Counted from the stretch's first letter, positions 1-9,153 are shown. The stretch: DNA of 10,258 nucleotides from Deltaproteobacteria bacterium (GCA_018266095.1 JAFEBC010000344.1:1-10258), one strand, 5' to 3'. Program-made: numbers and translations. Notes: generated by a model not told the origin, from the letters alone.

Positions 1-2132
<2,132 letters not shown>

Positions 2133-2164
2133 TCGCACCACATCGCAGTCCACAGGGAGAGAGA

Positions 2165-3511
2165 ATGGCCTCGTTCCTCGATCGAGAGCGCATCGTCGCG
2201 CAGCCGGGACACAGCCGCTGGCTCGTCCCACCCGCAGCCCTCGCCATCCACCTCTGCATCGGGCAAGCGTACGGCTTCTCCGTCTTCAACCTGCCGCTCA
2301 CCAAGCTCATCGGCATCACCGCGAGCAAGCCGGGCGAGGACTGGCAGCTCACCACCATCACGTACATCTTCAGCGTGGCCATCGTCTTCCTCGGCCTGTC
2401 CGCGGCGCTCTTCGGCGCGTGGCTCGAGCGCGTCGGCCCGCGCAAGGCCATGTTCGCGGCGGCCTGCTGCTTCGGCGGCGGGTTCGTCGTGTCCGCCATC
2501 GGCGTGAAGCTGCACTCGTTCCCCGTGCTGGTCGCGGGCTATGGCGTGCTCGGCGGCATCGGCCTCGGGCTCGGCTACATCTCGCCGGTGTCCACGCTCA
2601 TCAAGTGGTTCCCCGACCGTCCCGGCATGGCCACCGGCATGGCGATCATGGGCTTCGGCGGCGGCGCCATGATCGGCTCGCCGCTGGGCGTCAATCTGAT
2701 GAAGACGTTCGCCACGCCCACCGGCACGGGCGTGTTCGAGACGTTCGTGGCCATGGGCGTCATCTACTTCGCGTTCATGCTCTTCGGCGCCATCGTCGTG
2801 CGCGTGCCGCCCGATGGCTGGAAGCCCGAGGGCTTCGTGCCGCCCGCGACGCCGCAGAAGCTCGTCACCACCGCGCAGGTGTCGGCGAGCAGCGCCATCC
2901 GCACGCCGCAGTTCTATCTGCTCTGGGCCGTGCTCTTCCTCAACGTGAGCGCGGGCATCGGCGTGCTGCAGACGGCCTCGCCGATGATCCAGCAGACCGT
3001 CGGCGTCAGCGCGGCGGCCGCGGCAGGCTTCGTCGGGCTCATCTCGCTGTTCAACATGGGCGGGCGCTTCTTCTGGTCGTCGCTCTCGGACAAGATCGGC
3101 CGCAAGAACACGTACGCCATCTACTTCCTCTTGGGCGCGGCGGTGTATGCGCTCGTCCCCACGGCCGCGGGGATGAAGAGCGTGCCCCTGTTCGTGACGC
3201 TCGTGTGCGTCATCATGACCATGTACGGCGGCGGCTTCGCCACCATCCCCGCTTACCTGCGCGATCTCTTCGGCACCATGCAGGTGGGCGCGATCCACGG
3301 CCGTCTGCTCACCGCGTGGTCCGCGGCCGGCGTGGCGGGCCCGCTGCTCATCAACTTCATGCGCGATCAGCAGACCAAGAGCGGCGTGCCGCTGGAGCAG
3401 GCGTACAACGTGACCATGTACATCCTGGCCGGCGTCCTCATCGTCGGCTTCGTGTGCAACGCGCTGGTGAAGCCGGTCGACGCGAAGTTCCACTTCCAGG
3501 GCACGAAGTAG
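2165..3511 (+). CDS. OFA-family MFS transporter (oxalate/formate antiporter-like)
   Basis: This is a 448-residue inner-membrane protein of the major facilitator superfamily with the usual twelve predicted hydrophobic spans. The ATG at 2165 is preceded by a good Shine-Dalgarno (AGGGAGA, 2154-2160). The same frame is open far upstream, but that part is only a shadow of the oxidoreductase. OFA hallmarks are IHLCIGQAYGFSVFNLPL in the first span, the loop-2 motif GAWLERVGPRKAMF, the GLGLGYISPVSTLIKWFPD segment and GMAIMGFGGGAMIGSPL. A second cytoplasmic motif, LSDKIGRKNTY, marks the second half. The family moves small carboxylates; OxlT exchanges oxalate for formate. Here the span-11 segment reads LLTAWSAAG, where OxlT has its substrate-binding Lys355, so oxalate is doubtful. 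Position behind a molybdopterin oxidoreductase suggests it imports that enzyme's substrate or exports its product (inference). Confidence 0.93.
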   Translation: MASFLDRERIVAQPGHSRWLVPPAALAIHLCIGQAYGFSVFNLPLTKLIGITASKPGEDWQLTTITYIFSVAIVFLGLSAALFGAWLERVGPRKAMFAAACCFGGGFVVSAIGVKLHSFPVLVAGYGVLGGIGLGLGYISPVSTLIKWFPDRPGMATGMAIMGFGGGAMIGSPLGVNLMKTFATPTGTGVFETFVAMGVIYFAFMLFGAIVVRVPPDGWKPEGFVPPATPQKLVTTAQVSASSAIRTPQFYLLWAVLFLNVSAGIGVLQTASPMIQQTVGVSAAAAAGFVGLISLFNMGGRFFWSSLSDKIGRKNTYAIYFLLGAAVYALVPTAAGMKSVPLFVTLVCVIMTMYGGGFATIPAYLRDLFGTMQVGAIHGRLLTAWSAAGVAGPLLINFMRDQQTKSGVPLEQAYNVTMYILAGVLIVGFVCNALVKPVDAKFHFQGTK

Positions 3512-3520
3512 GAGACGGCC

Positions 3521-3649
3521 ATGAGCGAGAACACCGAGCAGAAGAAGTCGTCCGCGGCGGCGATCGCGTTCGCCTGGCTCTTCGTGGGGCTGCCGCTCTT
3601 GTGGGGCGTGTCGCAGACGGTGCAGAAGTCGATGGCCCTGTTCAAGTAG
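3521..3649 (+). CDS. Small single-span membrane protein, probable MFS transporter small subunit
   Basis: This short ORF encodes 42 residues: a charged start (MSENTEQKKS), one hydrophobic span (about residues 12-31, containing FAWLFVGLPLLWGV), and a short amphipathic tail ending in ALFK. The Shine-Dalgarno AGGAGA (3510-3515) overlaps the transporter's TAG stop, and ATG follows five bases later, so translation is probably coupled to the MFS gene. Small one-span proteins with an AW..vg.PLlWGV core and a tail ending in LF are, as I recall, encoded directly downstream of OFA transporters and annotated as 'MFS transporter small subunit'; the biochemical role is largely unproven. Likely role: stabilising or modulating the transporter in the inner membrane (inference). 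It is too short for common ORF cut-offs and easily missed. Confidence 0.85.
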   Translation: MSENTEQKKSSAAAIAFAWLFVGLPLLWGVSQTVQKSMALFK

Positions 3650-3664
3650 CGGCGGGCGGCCGCT
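3648..3664. terminator. Short hairpin between convergent genes, possible bidirectional terminator
   Basis: AGCGGC (3648-3653) and GCCGCT (3659-3664) form a perfect 6-bp all-but-one G/C stem around a 5-base loop (GGGCG). The arms include the last two bases of the small protein's TAG on one side and the last base of the lipoprotein's TGA on the other. No T-run follows on either strand, so this is not a canonical intrinsic terminator. The gap between the two stop codons is only 14 bases, so any terminator for either transcript must lie here or inside the opposing gene. Confidence 0.35.
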
Positions 3665-6600
3665 CACTGCGCCTTCAAGAACGATCCCGGCGTGCCGCCC
3701 ACGGCGCCGCAGGCGAAGGCGTTGGCGCGATCGGGCAGCTCCGGCGCGATGCGCTCCAGCGCGTGGTTCTCGGCGCAGCTCACCGTCGACGAGAACGGCG
3801 CCGAGCTGAGGACGGTGGTGCCGTCCGCCGCGAGCACGTCCACGCCCGGGATGGGATTGTTGGCGAGCCCCGCGAGCGGGCCGCTCGAGGTGGTGTCCTT
3901 GAGGATGAGCGTGCCCGCGGGCAGGTTGGGGAAGCGCGAGGTGAGAAAGCCCGTGCCCACGAACAGCGCGGCCTGACCGGGCGCGAGCGAGGCGGTGCCG
4001 GTGTTGACCAGCGCGCGCAGCGTGCTCGTGCCCGCGTTGTTGATCTTGCGGATCTTCTTGTCGGTGAGGTCGATGGCCGTGTCGCCCAGGTTGGCGAGCT
4101 CGACGAACTCGGCCTCGCTCTCGGTGTTCGGCGGGTCGGCGAATATCTCGGTGACCACCAGCACGGCGCCCGACTGCGTGCTGAGCGCGGTGGTGACGGG
4201 CGTGGCGCTGTTGCCGATGGCGTCGCGCACGTGGGTGGCCGCGGTGTAGCTGACGCCGGTCGTGAGGCCGCGCGCGACCGCGTACGAGGTGCACGCGCCG
4301 CTCGAGGGGGCGCAGCCGTCCACGCTGCACGCGGTGGCGATGAGGGTCGCACGCACGCACGGCGGTCCCGGATTGGTGCCCGCGCAGGCCGTGTTGAAGC
4401 TCGCGGTGGGCGCCACCCAGACCTCGCCGCTGATGGGCTCGTCGCTCTTGAGCACGAGCGAGAGCGCGCTCGGCAACGCGCGGCTGGCGGCGTCGATGGT
4501 GACCGTGGGCGCGCCCGCGTCGGCGCAGGTGCCGGAGTCGAAGGTGAGCGGCAGCGAGAGGTCCACCGGATTGCCAGACGCGTCGGTGATGCCGCTGGTG
4601 AGCCGCACGAGGTAGCGCATGCCCGGACACAGCGCGCCGCACGAGGCGCCGCCGTAGCCCGCGCGCGAGGCCTGCGGGAGCTCGAGCGTGTAGTGGATCC
4701 CGTCGCTACCGCTCACGGTGCCGTACACGACGTCCTTGCCGCTCAACTGCTCGGAGAGGAAGAACGAGCTGGTGGCGACGCCGCTGACGGGCTCGGAGAA
4801 GGTCACGCTGACGCGCGGCGTGTTGAGGAACGCGCCCGAGGTGGCGGCGGCGACGGCCGTGAGCGAGGCCGTGGGCGGCGTGGAGTCGGCCTGCCTGGCC
4901 GTGTGCAGCGGCAGCACCAGCGCGCGGTTCAGCGCGGTGGCCGAGGACGGGATGATCACCGCGAGATCCGCGTCCGCAGGGAGCGCGTTCGTGAGCGAGA
5001 GCGAGAGCTGCCCCGGAGATCCCGAGGTGGCCGTGATCGCGATCGTCCCCGTGGCCGCGCCGCCCGACTCGATGGTCGCGATGGCCGCGTCCGTCGCGTT
5101 CGCCCAAGGCAAGAGCGCTGCGGCGGGCGCGGTGATCGCCGCGTCCACCTGCACCACGATCGCCTCCGCCAGGCCCGCCTTGGTGCGCGAGGTCAACAGC
5201 CGCGCGGACTTCTCGCTCCAGCGATTCGGATCCGACAGCGGCCCCGCGTGCGGCGCGTGAATCGTGTACGTGCGCTCGCGCAGGAGGTTTGTGGTGCCCT
5301 GCGCGTACACGCGCGCGATGAACGTGCCGTCGCCGGGCACCGTGATCTGCAGGTCGCCATACGTCGCCGGCACGTCCGCGGGCCGCTCGGTGAGCGCGCA
5401 GCCCGTCGCGTTTCCGGGCGAGATCACGCCGGGCTCGGTGAGCAGGAGATCCACGCCCAGCGCGTCGTAGTCGAACAACACGCGCCGCGACGGGTGGCAG
5501 TACACGTTGTCGGTGCCCGTGCTCACCATGGCCAACGTCGGCGTGGTGATCCCCGTGAACGGCGCCGGCGAGCCCGTGCACGAGCCGTGGTGGCTCACCT
5601 TCACCACATCGAGCCGTCCGAGCAGGCGCGCCGCAGGCGTCTCCAGATCCACGAAGTTCGCCGCCGTGGCCACGTCGCAGCCCGGGATCGGCCCGCCCGT
5701 CGCGTCGCCCGCCGAGTAGAAGCGGAAGCCGCCGAAGTCGAAGATCCACCCGACGGAGTTCTCGTTGGGATCGCTCGTGTACGACGCCGTGCCGTCCGCG
5801 CGCACCCCGTTGGCGAACAGGATCCCGCCCGCCAGCGACCCGCCGAGCGCGATGGTCTCGCCCGGGATCACCTCGCGCGCCAGCCCGCGCGCCGCCAGCG
5901 AATCGCGCATGCCGATGTACGCGCGGCACAGGTTCGAGTCGCAGGAGTGGTTGTCGCCGTGATCGAGGAGCGAGATCTTCGGCACCACGTCGTCGCTGGT
6001 GAACGGCGTGCCGTCGACGCCCGCCATCAGCTCTTCGATGCCCGCCATGTGGTCCGCGTGGTAGTGCGAGAGCGCGATGTAGTCCGGCGTGGCGCCCGCG
6101 AGCTTGCTGCGGAGGCGCGCGCCCATGCCGGTGTTGCCGCCGTCGATGACGAGCAGCTTGCCGGTCGGGCTGTGCAGGATGGCGCCGTCGCCCTGGCCCA
6201 CGTCGAGCTGATCGATGACGAAGGGCGCGCTCACCACGTGCAGGGCCGCCGCGCCGGTGCTGATCTGGCCCCCGTCGTCGAGCTCGACATCCCAGTCGCC
6301 CGCGGACAGCTCGTCCGGCAGCACGGTGCCCTTGATGAGCCCGGGGCTGAACGGATCGCCGCCGGTGTACGCGGGCGAGACCTGCGTGAGCGTGTCGTGC
6401 AGCACCACGCGCGTCGAGCCCTTGACCAGCGTGACCTTGGTGGGCCGGGTGACGTACAGCCCGCTCACGTACAGGCCGCCGCCGAGCTTGCTGTGCAGGT
6501 CAGGGGGGTCCACGGAGATGAACAGCGGCGCGGGCTGTGTGCACACGCTCCCCTGGCAGAAGAATCCGGCGCCACACGGATTGCCGCACGCCCCGCAGTG

Positions 6601-7326
6601 TGAGGAGTCGCTGTTGAGATCGTGGCACCCGTCGCTGCACAGCGCCTGGCCGTTCGAGCACGCGTCGTGACAGACGGAGCCCACGCAGCTCGCCGTCGCG
6701 CCCGGCGCGGGGACGCACGCATGTCCGCACGCGCCGCAGTCCGTCGTGCTCGAGGTCAGATCGATGCACGCATCGCCGCACGCCGTGGTCCCGCTCGGAC
6801 AGATCGATCCGCAATGCCCGCCCGCGCACGCAGCCGCGGCCCCCGACGGCGCCGCGCACACCGTTCCGCACGCCCCGCAGTTCAAGGGATCCGTGTCGGT
6901 GTTCACGCACCCGCTCGTGCACAGCGTGTCGCTGCCGAGGCACGCCTGGCCGCAGTGCCCGCCGCTGCAGGTCGCCACGCCGCCCTCCGGCGCCGTGCAC
7001 GCGTGGTCGCAGTCGCCGCAGTTCGCCTGATCCGTCTTCACGTCGCGGCACGTGTTCCCGCAGAGCTTCTCGTCGCCGCACGACTTGACGCACACGCCAC
7101 CGCTGCACGCCGCCGCGCCGCCCGCGGGCGCCGTGCACGTGGTCCCGCACGAGCCGCAGTGATCGGGATCGCCCTGCGTGTCGACGCACACCGCGCCGCA
7201 CATCACCTGCCCTGTCGGACATTGGGTGACGATCTCGGTGCCGCCACACGACCCGACGGCGAACGCAGTGCAAGCGAGCGAGGCGGCGGTCCAGAGGGCG
7301 CGAAGGCCCCGAGCGGCGCGTGGCAT
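3664..7326 (-). CDS. Large secreted lipoprotein: Cys-rich repeats + ComEC-like metallo-beta-lactamase + Ig-like + lamin-tail domain
   Basis: This encodes 1220 residues from ATG at 7326-7324, with GAGGGA ten bases upstream. An in-frame ATG at 7440 is less likely: it precedes the signal peptide and would overlap bpt. Order: lipoprotein signal (Arg3/6/9, hydrophobic core, lipobox VGS-C at Cys27); five tandem 8-Cys repeats of about 47 residues (36-262); a beta-rich linker; a metallo-beta-lactamase fold of the ComEC C-terminal type (about 372-650) with DVGQGDGA (375), HYHADH (421-426), SAGD (Asp541) and SHHGS (His579-His580); Ig/SbsA-like regions (about 812-925 and 935-1045); and a lamin-tail-like C-terminus (about 1050-1220, with VTEIFADPPNTESEAEFVELAN). 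All expected metal ligands are present, so hydrolysis of a phosphodiester, possibly nucleic acid, at the cell surface is plausible but unproven. It is divergent from bpt. Which membrane it reaches cannot be told. Confidence 0.86.
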   Translation of the reverse strand: MPRAARGLRALWTAASLACTAFAVGSCGGTEIVTQCPTGQVMCGAVCVDTQGDPDHCGSCGTTCTAPAGGAAACSGGVCVKSCGDEKLCGNTCRDVKTDQANCGDCDHACTAPEGGVATCSGGHCGQACLGSDTLCTSGCVNTDTDPLNCGACGTVCAAPSGAAAACAGGHCGSICPSGTTACGDACIDLTSSTTDCGACGHACVPAPGATASCVGSVCHDACSNGQALCSDGCHDLNSDSSHCGACGNPCGAGFFCQGSVCTQPAPLFISVDPPDLHSKLGGGLYVSGLYVTRPTKVTLVKGSTRVVLHDTLTQVSPAYTGGDPFSPGLIKGTVLPDELSAGDWDVELDDGGQISTGAAALHVVSAPFVIDQLDVGQGDGAILHSPTGKLLVIDGGNTGMGARLRSKLAGATPDYIALSHYHADHMAGIEELMAGVDGTPFTSDDVVPKISLLDHGDNHSCDSNLCRAYIGMRDSLAARGLAREVIPGETIALGGSLAGGILFANGVRADGTASYTSDPNENSVGWIFDFGGFRFYSAGDATGGPIPGCDVATAANFVDLETPAARLLGRLDVVKVSHHGSCTGSPAPFTGITTPTLAMVSTGTDNVYCHPSRRVLFDYDALGVDLLLTEPGVISPGNATGCALTERPADVPATYGDLQITVPGDGTFIARVYAQGTTNLLRERTYTIHAPHAGPLSDPNRWSEKSARLLTSRTKAGLAEAIVVQVDAAITAPAAALLPWANATDAAIATIESGGAATGTIAITATSGSPGQLSLSLTNALPADADLAVIIPSSATALNRALVLPLHTARQADSTPPTASLTAVAAATSGAFLNTPRVSVTFSEPVSGVATSSFFLSEQLSGKDVVYGTVSGSDGIHYTLELPQASRAGYGGASCGALCPGMRYLVRLTSGITDASGNPVDLSLPLTFDSGTCADAGAPTVTIDAASRALPSALSLVLKSDEPISGEVWVAPTASFNTACAGTNPGPPCVRATLIATACSVDGCAPSSGACTSYAVARGLTTGVSYTAATHVRDAIGNSATPVTTALSTQSGAVLVVTEIFADPPNTESEAEFVELANLGDTAIDLTDKKIRKINNAGTSTLRALVNTGTASLAPGQAALFVGTGFLTSRFPNLPAGTLILKDTTSSGPLAGLANNPIPGVDVLAADGTTVLSSAPFSSTVSCAENHALERIAPELPDRANAFACGAVGGTPGSFLKAQ
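6541..7221 (-). repeat. Five tandem cysteine-rich repeats inside the lipoprotein gene
   Basis: Five consecutive protein repeats begin at residues 36, 83, 129, 176 and 223 of the lipoprotein, a period of 46-47 residues (about 140 bases). Each has eight cysteines spaced roughly C-x6-C-x3-C-x9-C-x2-C-x3-C-x9-C-x4-C, with a NCG-x-CG core and a D or N after the third Cys. The fifth copy is shortened between its sixth and seventh Cys. Forty cysteines in total would allow four disulfides per unit, which suits an extracytoplasmic location. Similar repeats are frequent in myxobacterial secreted proteins; their ligand is unknown to me. Confidence 0.85.
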
Positions 7327-7391
7327 TCGAGCAACATCCCTCAGAGTGCGCCAGGGACCAAGCGAGGAAAGACGTTCGGCTCCGCACACGC

Positions 7392-7414
7392 CCTGGATGC
7401 CGCTATCATCCAGG
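7392..7414. promoter_or_regulatory. Perfect 8-7-8 inverted repeat before bpt: candidate operator or RBS-masking hairpin
   Basis: CCTGGATG (7392-7399) and CATCCAGG (7407-7414) are exact inverted copies separated by seven bases (CCGCTAT). The right arm ends five bases before the bpt ATG (7420) and contains the only Shine-Dalgarno-like bases (CAGGA, 7411-7415). It also overlaps a possible -10 hexamer, TATCAT (7404-7409), with no convincing -35. It lies in the 93-base divergent region shared with the lipoprotein gene, so a repressor bound here could affect one or both genes. As RNA it could hide the bpt ribosome-binding site. Function is inference. Confidence 0.5.
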
Positions 7415-7419
7415 ACCGG

Positions 7420-8151
7420 ATGGCCCGTCAGCTCCGCCACCTCGTGTCACCGCCCGAGCCCTGCCACTACCTGGCCGGGCGCTCGATGACCACCGAGTCG
7501 CGCGTGATGCTCGACGTGTCGCCCGACGAGCTGCAGCGCCTCTTGGAGCTCGGCTGGCGCCGCTTCGGCCCCATCTACTTCCGCCCCGTGTGCACGCCGT
7601 GCGGGGAGTGCGTGTCAGTGCGCGTGCCGGTGAACAAGTTCGTGCCCTCGCACAACATGCAGCGCGTGCTGAAGCGCGCCGAGCACCTGCGCCTCGTGGT
7701 CAGCGCGCCCGTCGTGGACGACACGCGCCTGGAGCTGCACCGCCGCTGGCACGCCTCACGCGAGCAGGCCCGCGATTGGGAGTCGAGCGATCTCGATCGC
7801 GACTCGTACTCGTTGCAGTTCGGCTTCCCGCACCCGAGCGCGCGCGAGTTCAGCTTCTACGAGGGAGACCGCCTGGTGGCCGTGGGCATCGCCGACGAGA
7901 CGCCGTCCGCGCTGTCGCTCGTGTACTGCTTCCACGAGCCGTCACGCTCAGAGCTGTCGCTCGGCACCTTCAACGTGCTCAAGGGCCTGGAGCACGCGCG
8001 GCGGCAGGGCTTGCAGTACGTGTACCTGGGGTATCGCGTGGAGGGCTGCGCCTCGCTCAAGTACAAGGGCAGGTTCCGACCGCAGGAGCGGCTCGCGGGC
8101 AGGCCGGAGCTGGGGGACGCGCCGGCGTGGCGGCTGTACGAGGGGGAGTGA
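7420..8151 (+). CDS. bpt: Aspartate/glutamate leucyltransferase (bacterial protein transferase)
   Basis: This is a 243-residue protein, normal for the Bpt family (about 235-250). It transfers leucine from Leu-tRNA to N-terminal Asp or Glu, turning secondary destabilising residues into primary N-degrons for ClpS/ClpAP in the cytoplasm. The N-terminal half has the ATE_N pattern: Cys15 in PCHYLAGR; LGWRRFGPIYFRPVCTPCGEC with Cys58, Cys61 and Cys64; then RVPVNKFVPSHNMQRVLKRA. The C-terminal GNAT-like half has SLVYCFHEPSRSELSLGTF and YVYLGYRVEGCASLKYKGRF. ATG at 7420 was chosen because the family begins about there; open frame before it is a shadow of the opposing lipoprotein gene. The ribosome-binding site is weak and lies in an inverted repeat. 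It stands alone, with a stem-loop 58 bases downstream. A distinct Ate-type arginyltransferase is possible but less likely given the length and motifs. Confidence 0.93.
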   Translation: MARQLRHLVSPPEPCHYLAGRSMTTESRVMLDVSPDELQRLLELGWRRFGPIYFRPVCTPCGECVSVRVPVNKFVPSHNMQRVLKRAEHLRLVVSAPVVDDTRLELHRRWHASREQARDWESSDLDRDSYSLQFGFPHPSAREFSFYEGDRLVAVGIADETPSALSLVYCFHEPSRSELSLGTFNVLKGLEHARRQGLQYVYLGYRVEGCASLKYKGRFRPQERLAGRPELGDAPAWRLYEGE

Positions 8152-8322
8152 GAGCGGCCCATCTGGAGATGGTGCTCGCTCGAACTAGATCCGGATGATC
8201 GAACTGTTGATCTGGGGCGCTGCAGCCTTCGGCCGCCGGCCGCAGGCCGGAGCGCCCCAAATCCAACTCCCGAATCCCCAAGCGGTGTACATTCGTCCCG
8301 CTGCTCACCACCGGAGCGCACC
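8152..8322. other. Intergenic region bpt / acyltransferase
   Basis: This 171-base gap is the largest in the window. It holds the stem-loop at 8209-8263, a short direct repeat TCGAACT (8180-8186 and 8199-8205), and a possible -10 element TACATT (8288-8293) about 30 bases before the acyltransferase start, without a recognisable -35. No small ORF with a convincing ribosome-binding site was seen. The acyltransferase probably has its own promoter here (inference). Confidence 0.4.
8209..8263. terminator. Two-tier GC-rich stem-loop between bpt and the acyltransferase gene
   Basis: The outer arms TGGGGCGCT (8213-8221) and AGCGCCCCA (8251-8259) pair perfectly over 9 bp. After one mismatch they extend by GAT/ATC (8209-8211 and 8261-8263). 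Inside, CCTTCGGCC (8226-8234) pairs with GGCCGCAGG (8238-8246), with one mismatch and a 3-base loop. The structure lies 58 bases after the bpt stop and 60 bases before the next start, so a Rho-independent-like terminator for bpt is the simplest role. It has no T-tract, so a dispersed repeat or RNA-processing element is an alternative. Confidence 0.5.
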
Positions 8323-9153
8323 GTGTCCGATTCGCACGACTCCATCGACGCACGGCTCGATCGCCTCGAGCTCCCCTTCAACGCGCGCGGCGTCGATCCC
8401 TACGGCATCTCCAAGGACCACCTGCGCACGTGGTTCAAGTTCTTCGGCTTCCTCTACCGCACGTACTTCTCGGTCCACAGTCACGGGCACGAGAACATCC
8501 CCAAGCGCGGGCGCGCGATGCTCATCGGCAACCACTCGGGCGGCGTGGCGCTCGATGGCGCGATGGTGGTCGCGGGCAGCTTCCTCGAGCTCGATCCGCC
8601 GCGGCTCGCGCAGGGCATGGCCGAGAAGTTCATCAACGCGATGCCGTTCGCCAGCACGTGGACCTCGCGCGTGGGGCAGCTCACGGGCCTGCCCGAGCAC
8701 GCGCAGCGGCTGCTCGAGGACGATCGCCTGCTGATGGTGTTCCCCGAGGGCGCGAAGGGCACGGCCAAGCTCTACAAGGAGCGCTACTCGCTCGTGGACT
8801 TCGGCACCGGGTTCATGCGGCTCGCGCTCAAGACCAAGACGCCGATCATCCCGCTCGGCTTCGTGGGCGGCGCGGACGCGATCCCGACCATCGCCAACTC
8901 GAAGCTCTTGGGCAAGCTGGTGGGCGCGCCGTACGTGCCGATCACGCCTTGGCTGCTCGCGCTGCCGCGGCCCGCGCCGTGCGAGGTCCACTACGGCGCG
9001 CCGCTCATCTTCTCGGGCACCGGCAACGAGGACGACGAGGTCATCGTCCGCTACGTCGACGAGGTGAAGGCGCGCATCGCCGAGCTCATCGAGCGCGCGC
9101 GCGACACCCGGCGCAAGCGCAAGAAGCTGTTGCCGCTCGGAGGCGACAAGTGA
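8323..9153 (+). CDS. Lysophospholipid acyltransferase-like protein (PlsC/MGAT-like superfamily)
   Basis: This is a 276-residue protein. The start is GTG at 8323, preceded by GGAG (8313-8316) with six-base spacing. Motif I is GNHSGGVALDG (Asn70, His71, Asp78): His and Asp are six residues apart rather than the canonical four, as in some MGAT/TMEM68-like relatives. FPEGAKG (140-146) is the glycerol-phosphate-binding motif, and PIIPLGFVGGADAIP is the later conserved strand. Such enzymes move an acyl group from acyl-CoA or acyl-ACP to a lysolipid or other hydroxylated lipid at the cytoplasmic face of the membrane. A C-terminal basic tail (RRKRKK) could bind membrane. It overlaps the next gene by four bases (GTGA), implying coupled translation and a shared pathway. 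Whether the acceptor is lysophosphatidate, a glycolipid or another alcohol cannot be told. Confidence 0.9.
   Translation: MSDSHDSIDARLDRLELPFNARGVDPYGISKDHLRTWFKFFGFLYRTYFSVHSHGHENIPKRGRAMLIGNHSGGVALDGAMVVAGSFLELDPPRLAQGMAEKFINAMPFASTWTSRVGQLTGLPEHAQRLLEDDRLLMVFPEGAKGTAKLYKERYSLVDFGTGFMRLALKTKTPIIPLGFVGGADAIPTIANSKLLGKLVGAPYVPITPWLLALPRPAPCEVHYGAPLIFSGTGNEDDEVIVRYVDEVKARIAELIERARDTRRKRKKLLPLGGDK

Noticed and set aside
4706..5929. A 407-codon open frame on the minus strand
   Set aside because: It is a shifted frame of the lipoprotein gene. The lipoprotein frame itself carries coherent metallo-beta-lactamase and Ig motifs through this region, so no frameshift is needed.
6541..7221. Repeated DNA units as a possible CRISPR array
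   Set aside because: The periodicity is about 140 bases and reflects protein repeats in a coding frame. There are no short identical repeats with unique spacers.
6622..7419. Upstream extension of the bpt frame
   Set aside because: It lies antisense to the lipoprotein's cysteine-repeat region, is Arg/Ala-rich, and is not part of the Bpt family. ATG at 7420 gives the usual length.
7327..7440. Longer lipoprotein start at the in-frame ATG at 7440
   Set aside because: It would place 38 polar residues before the signal peptide and overlap the bpt start. The ATG at 7326 has a Shine-Dalgarno and begins a proper signal sequence.
7320..8198. A 292-codon open frame overlapping bpt
   Set aside because: It is the +1-type shadow of bpt with Arg/Ala-rich composition and no motifs.
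8180..8205. Direct repeat TCGAACT as a regulator site
   Set aside because: Two 7-base copies 19 bases apart are weak evidence, with no promoter element placed to match.
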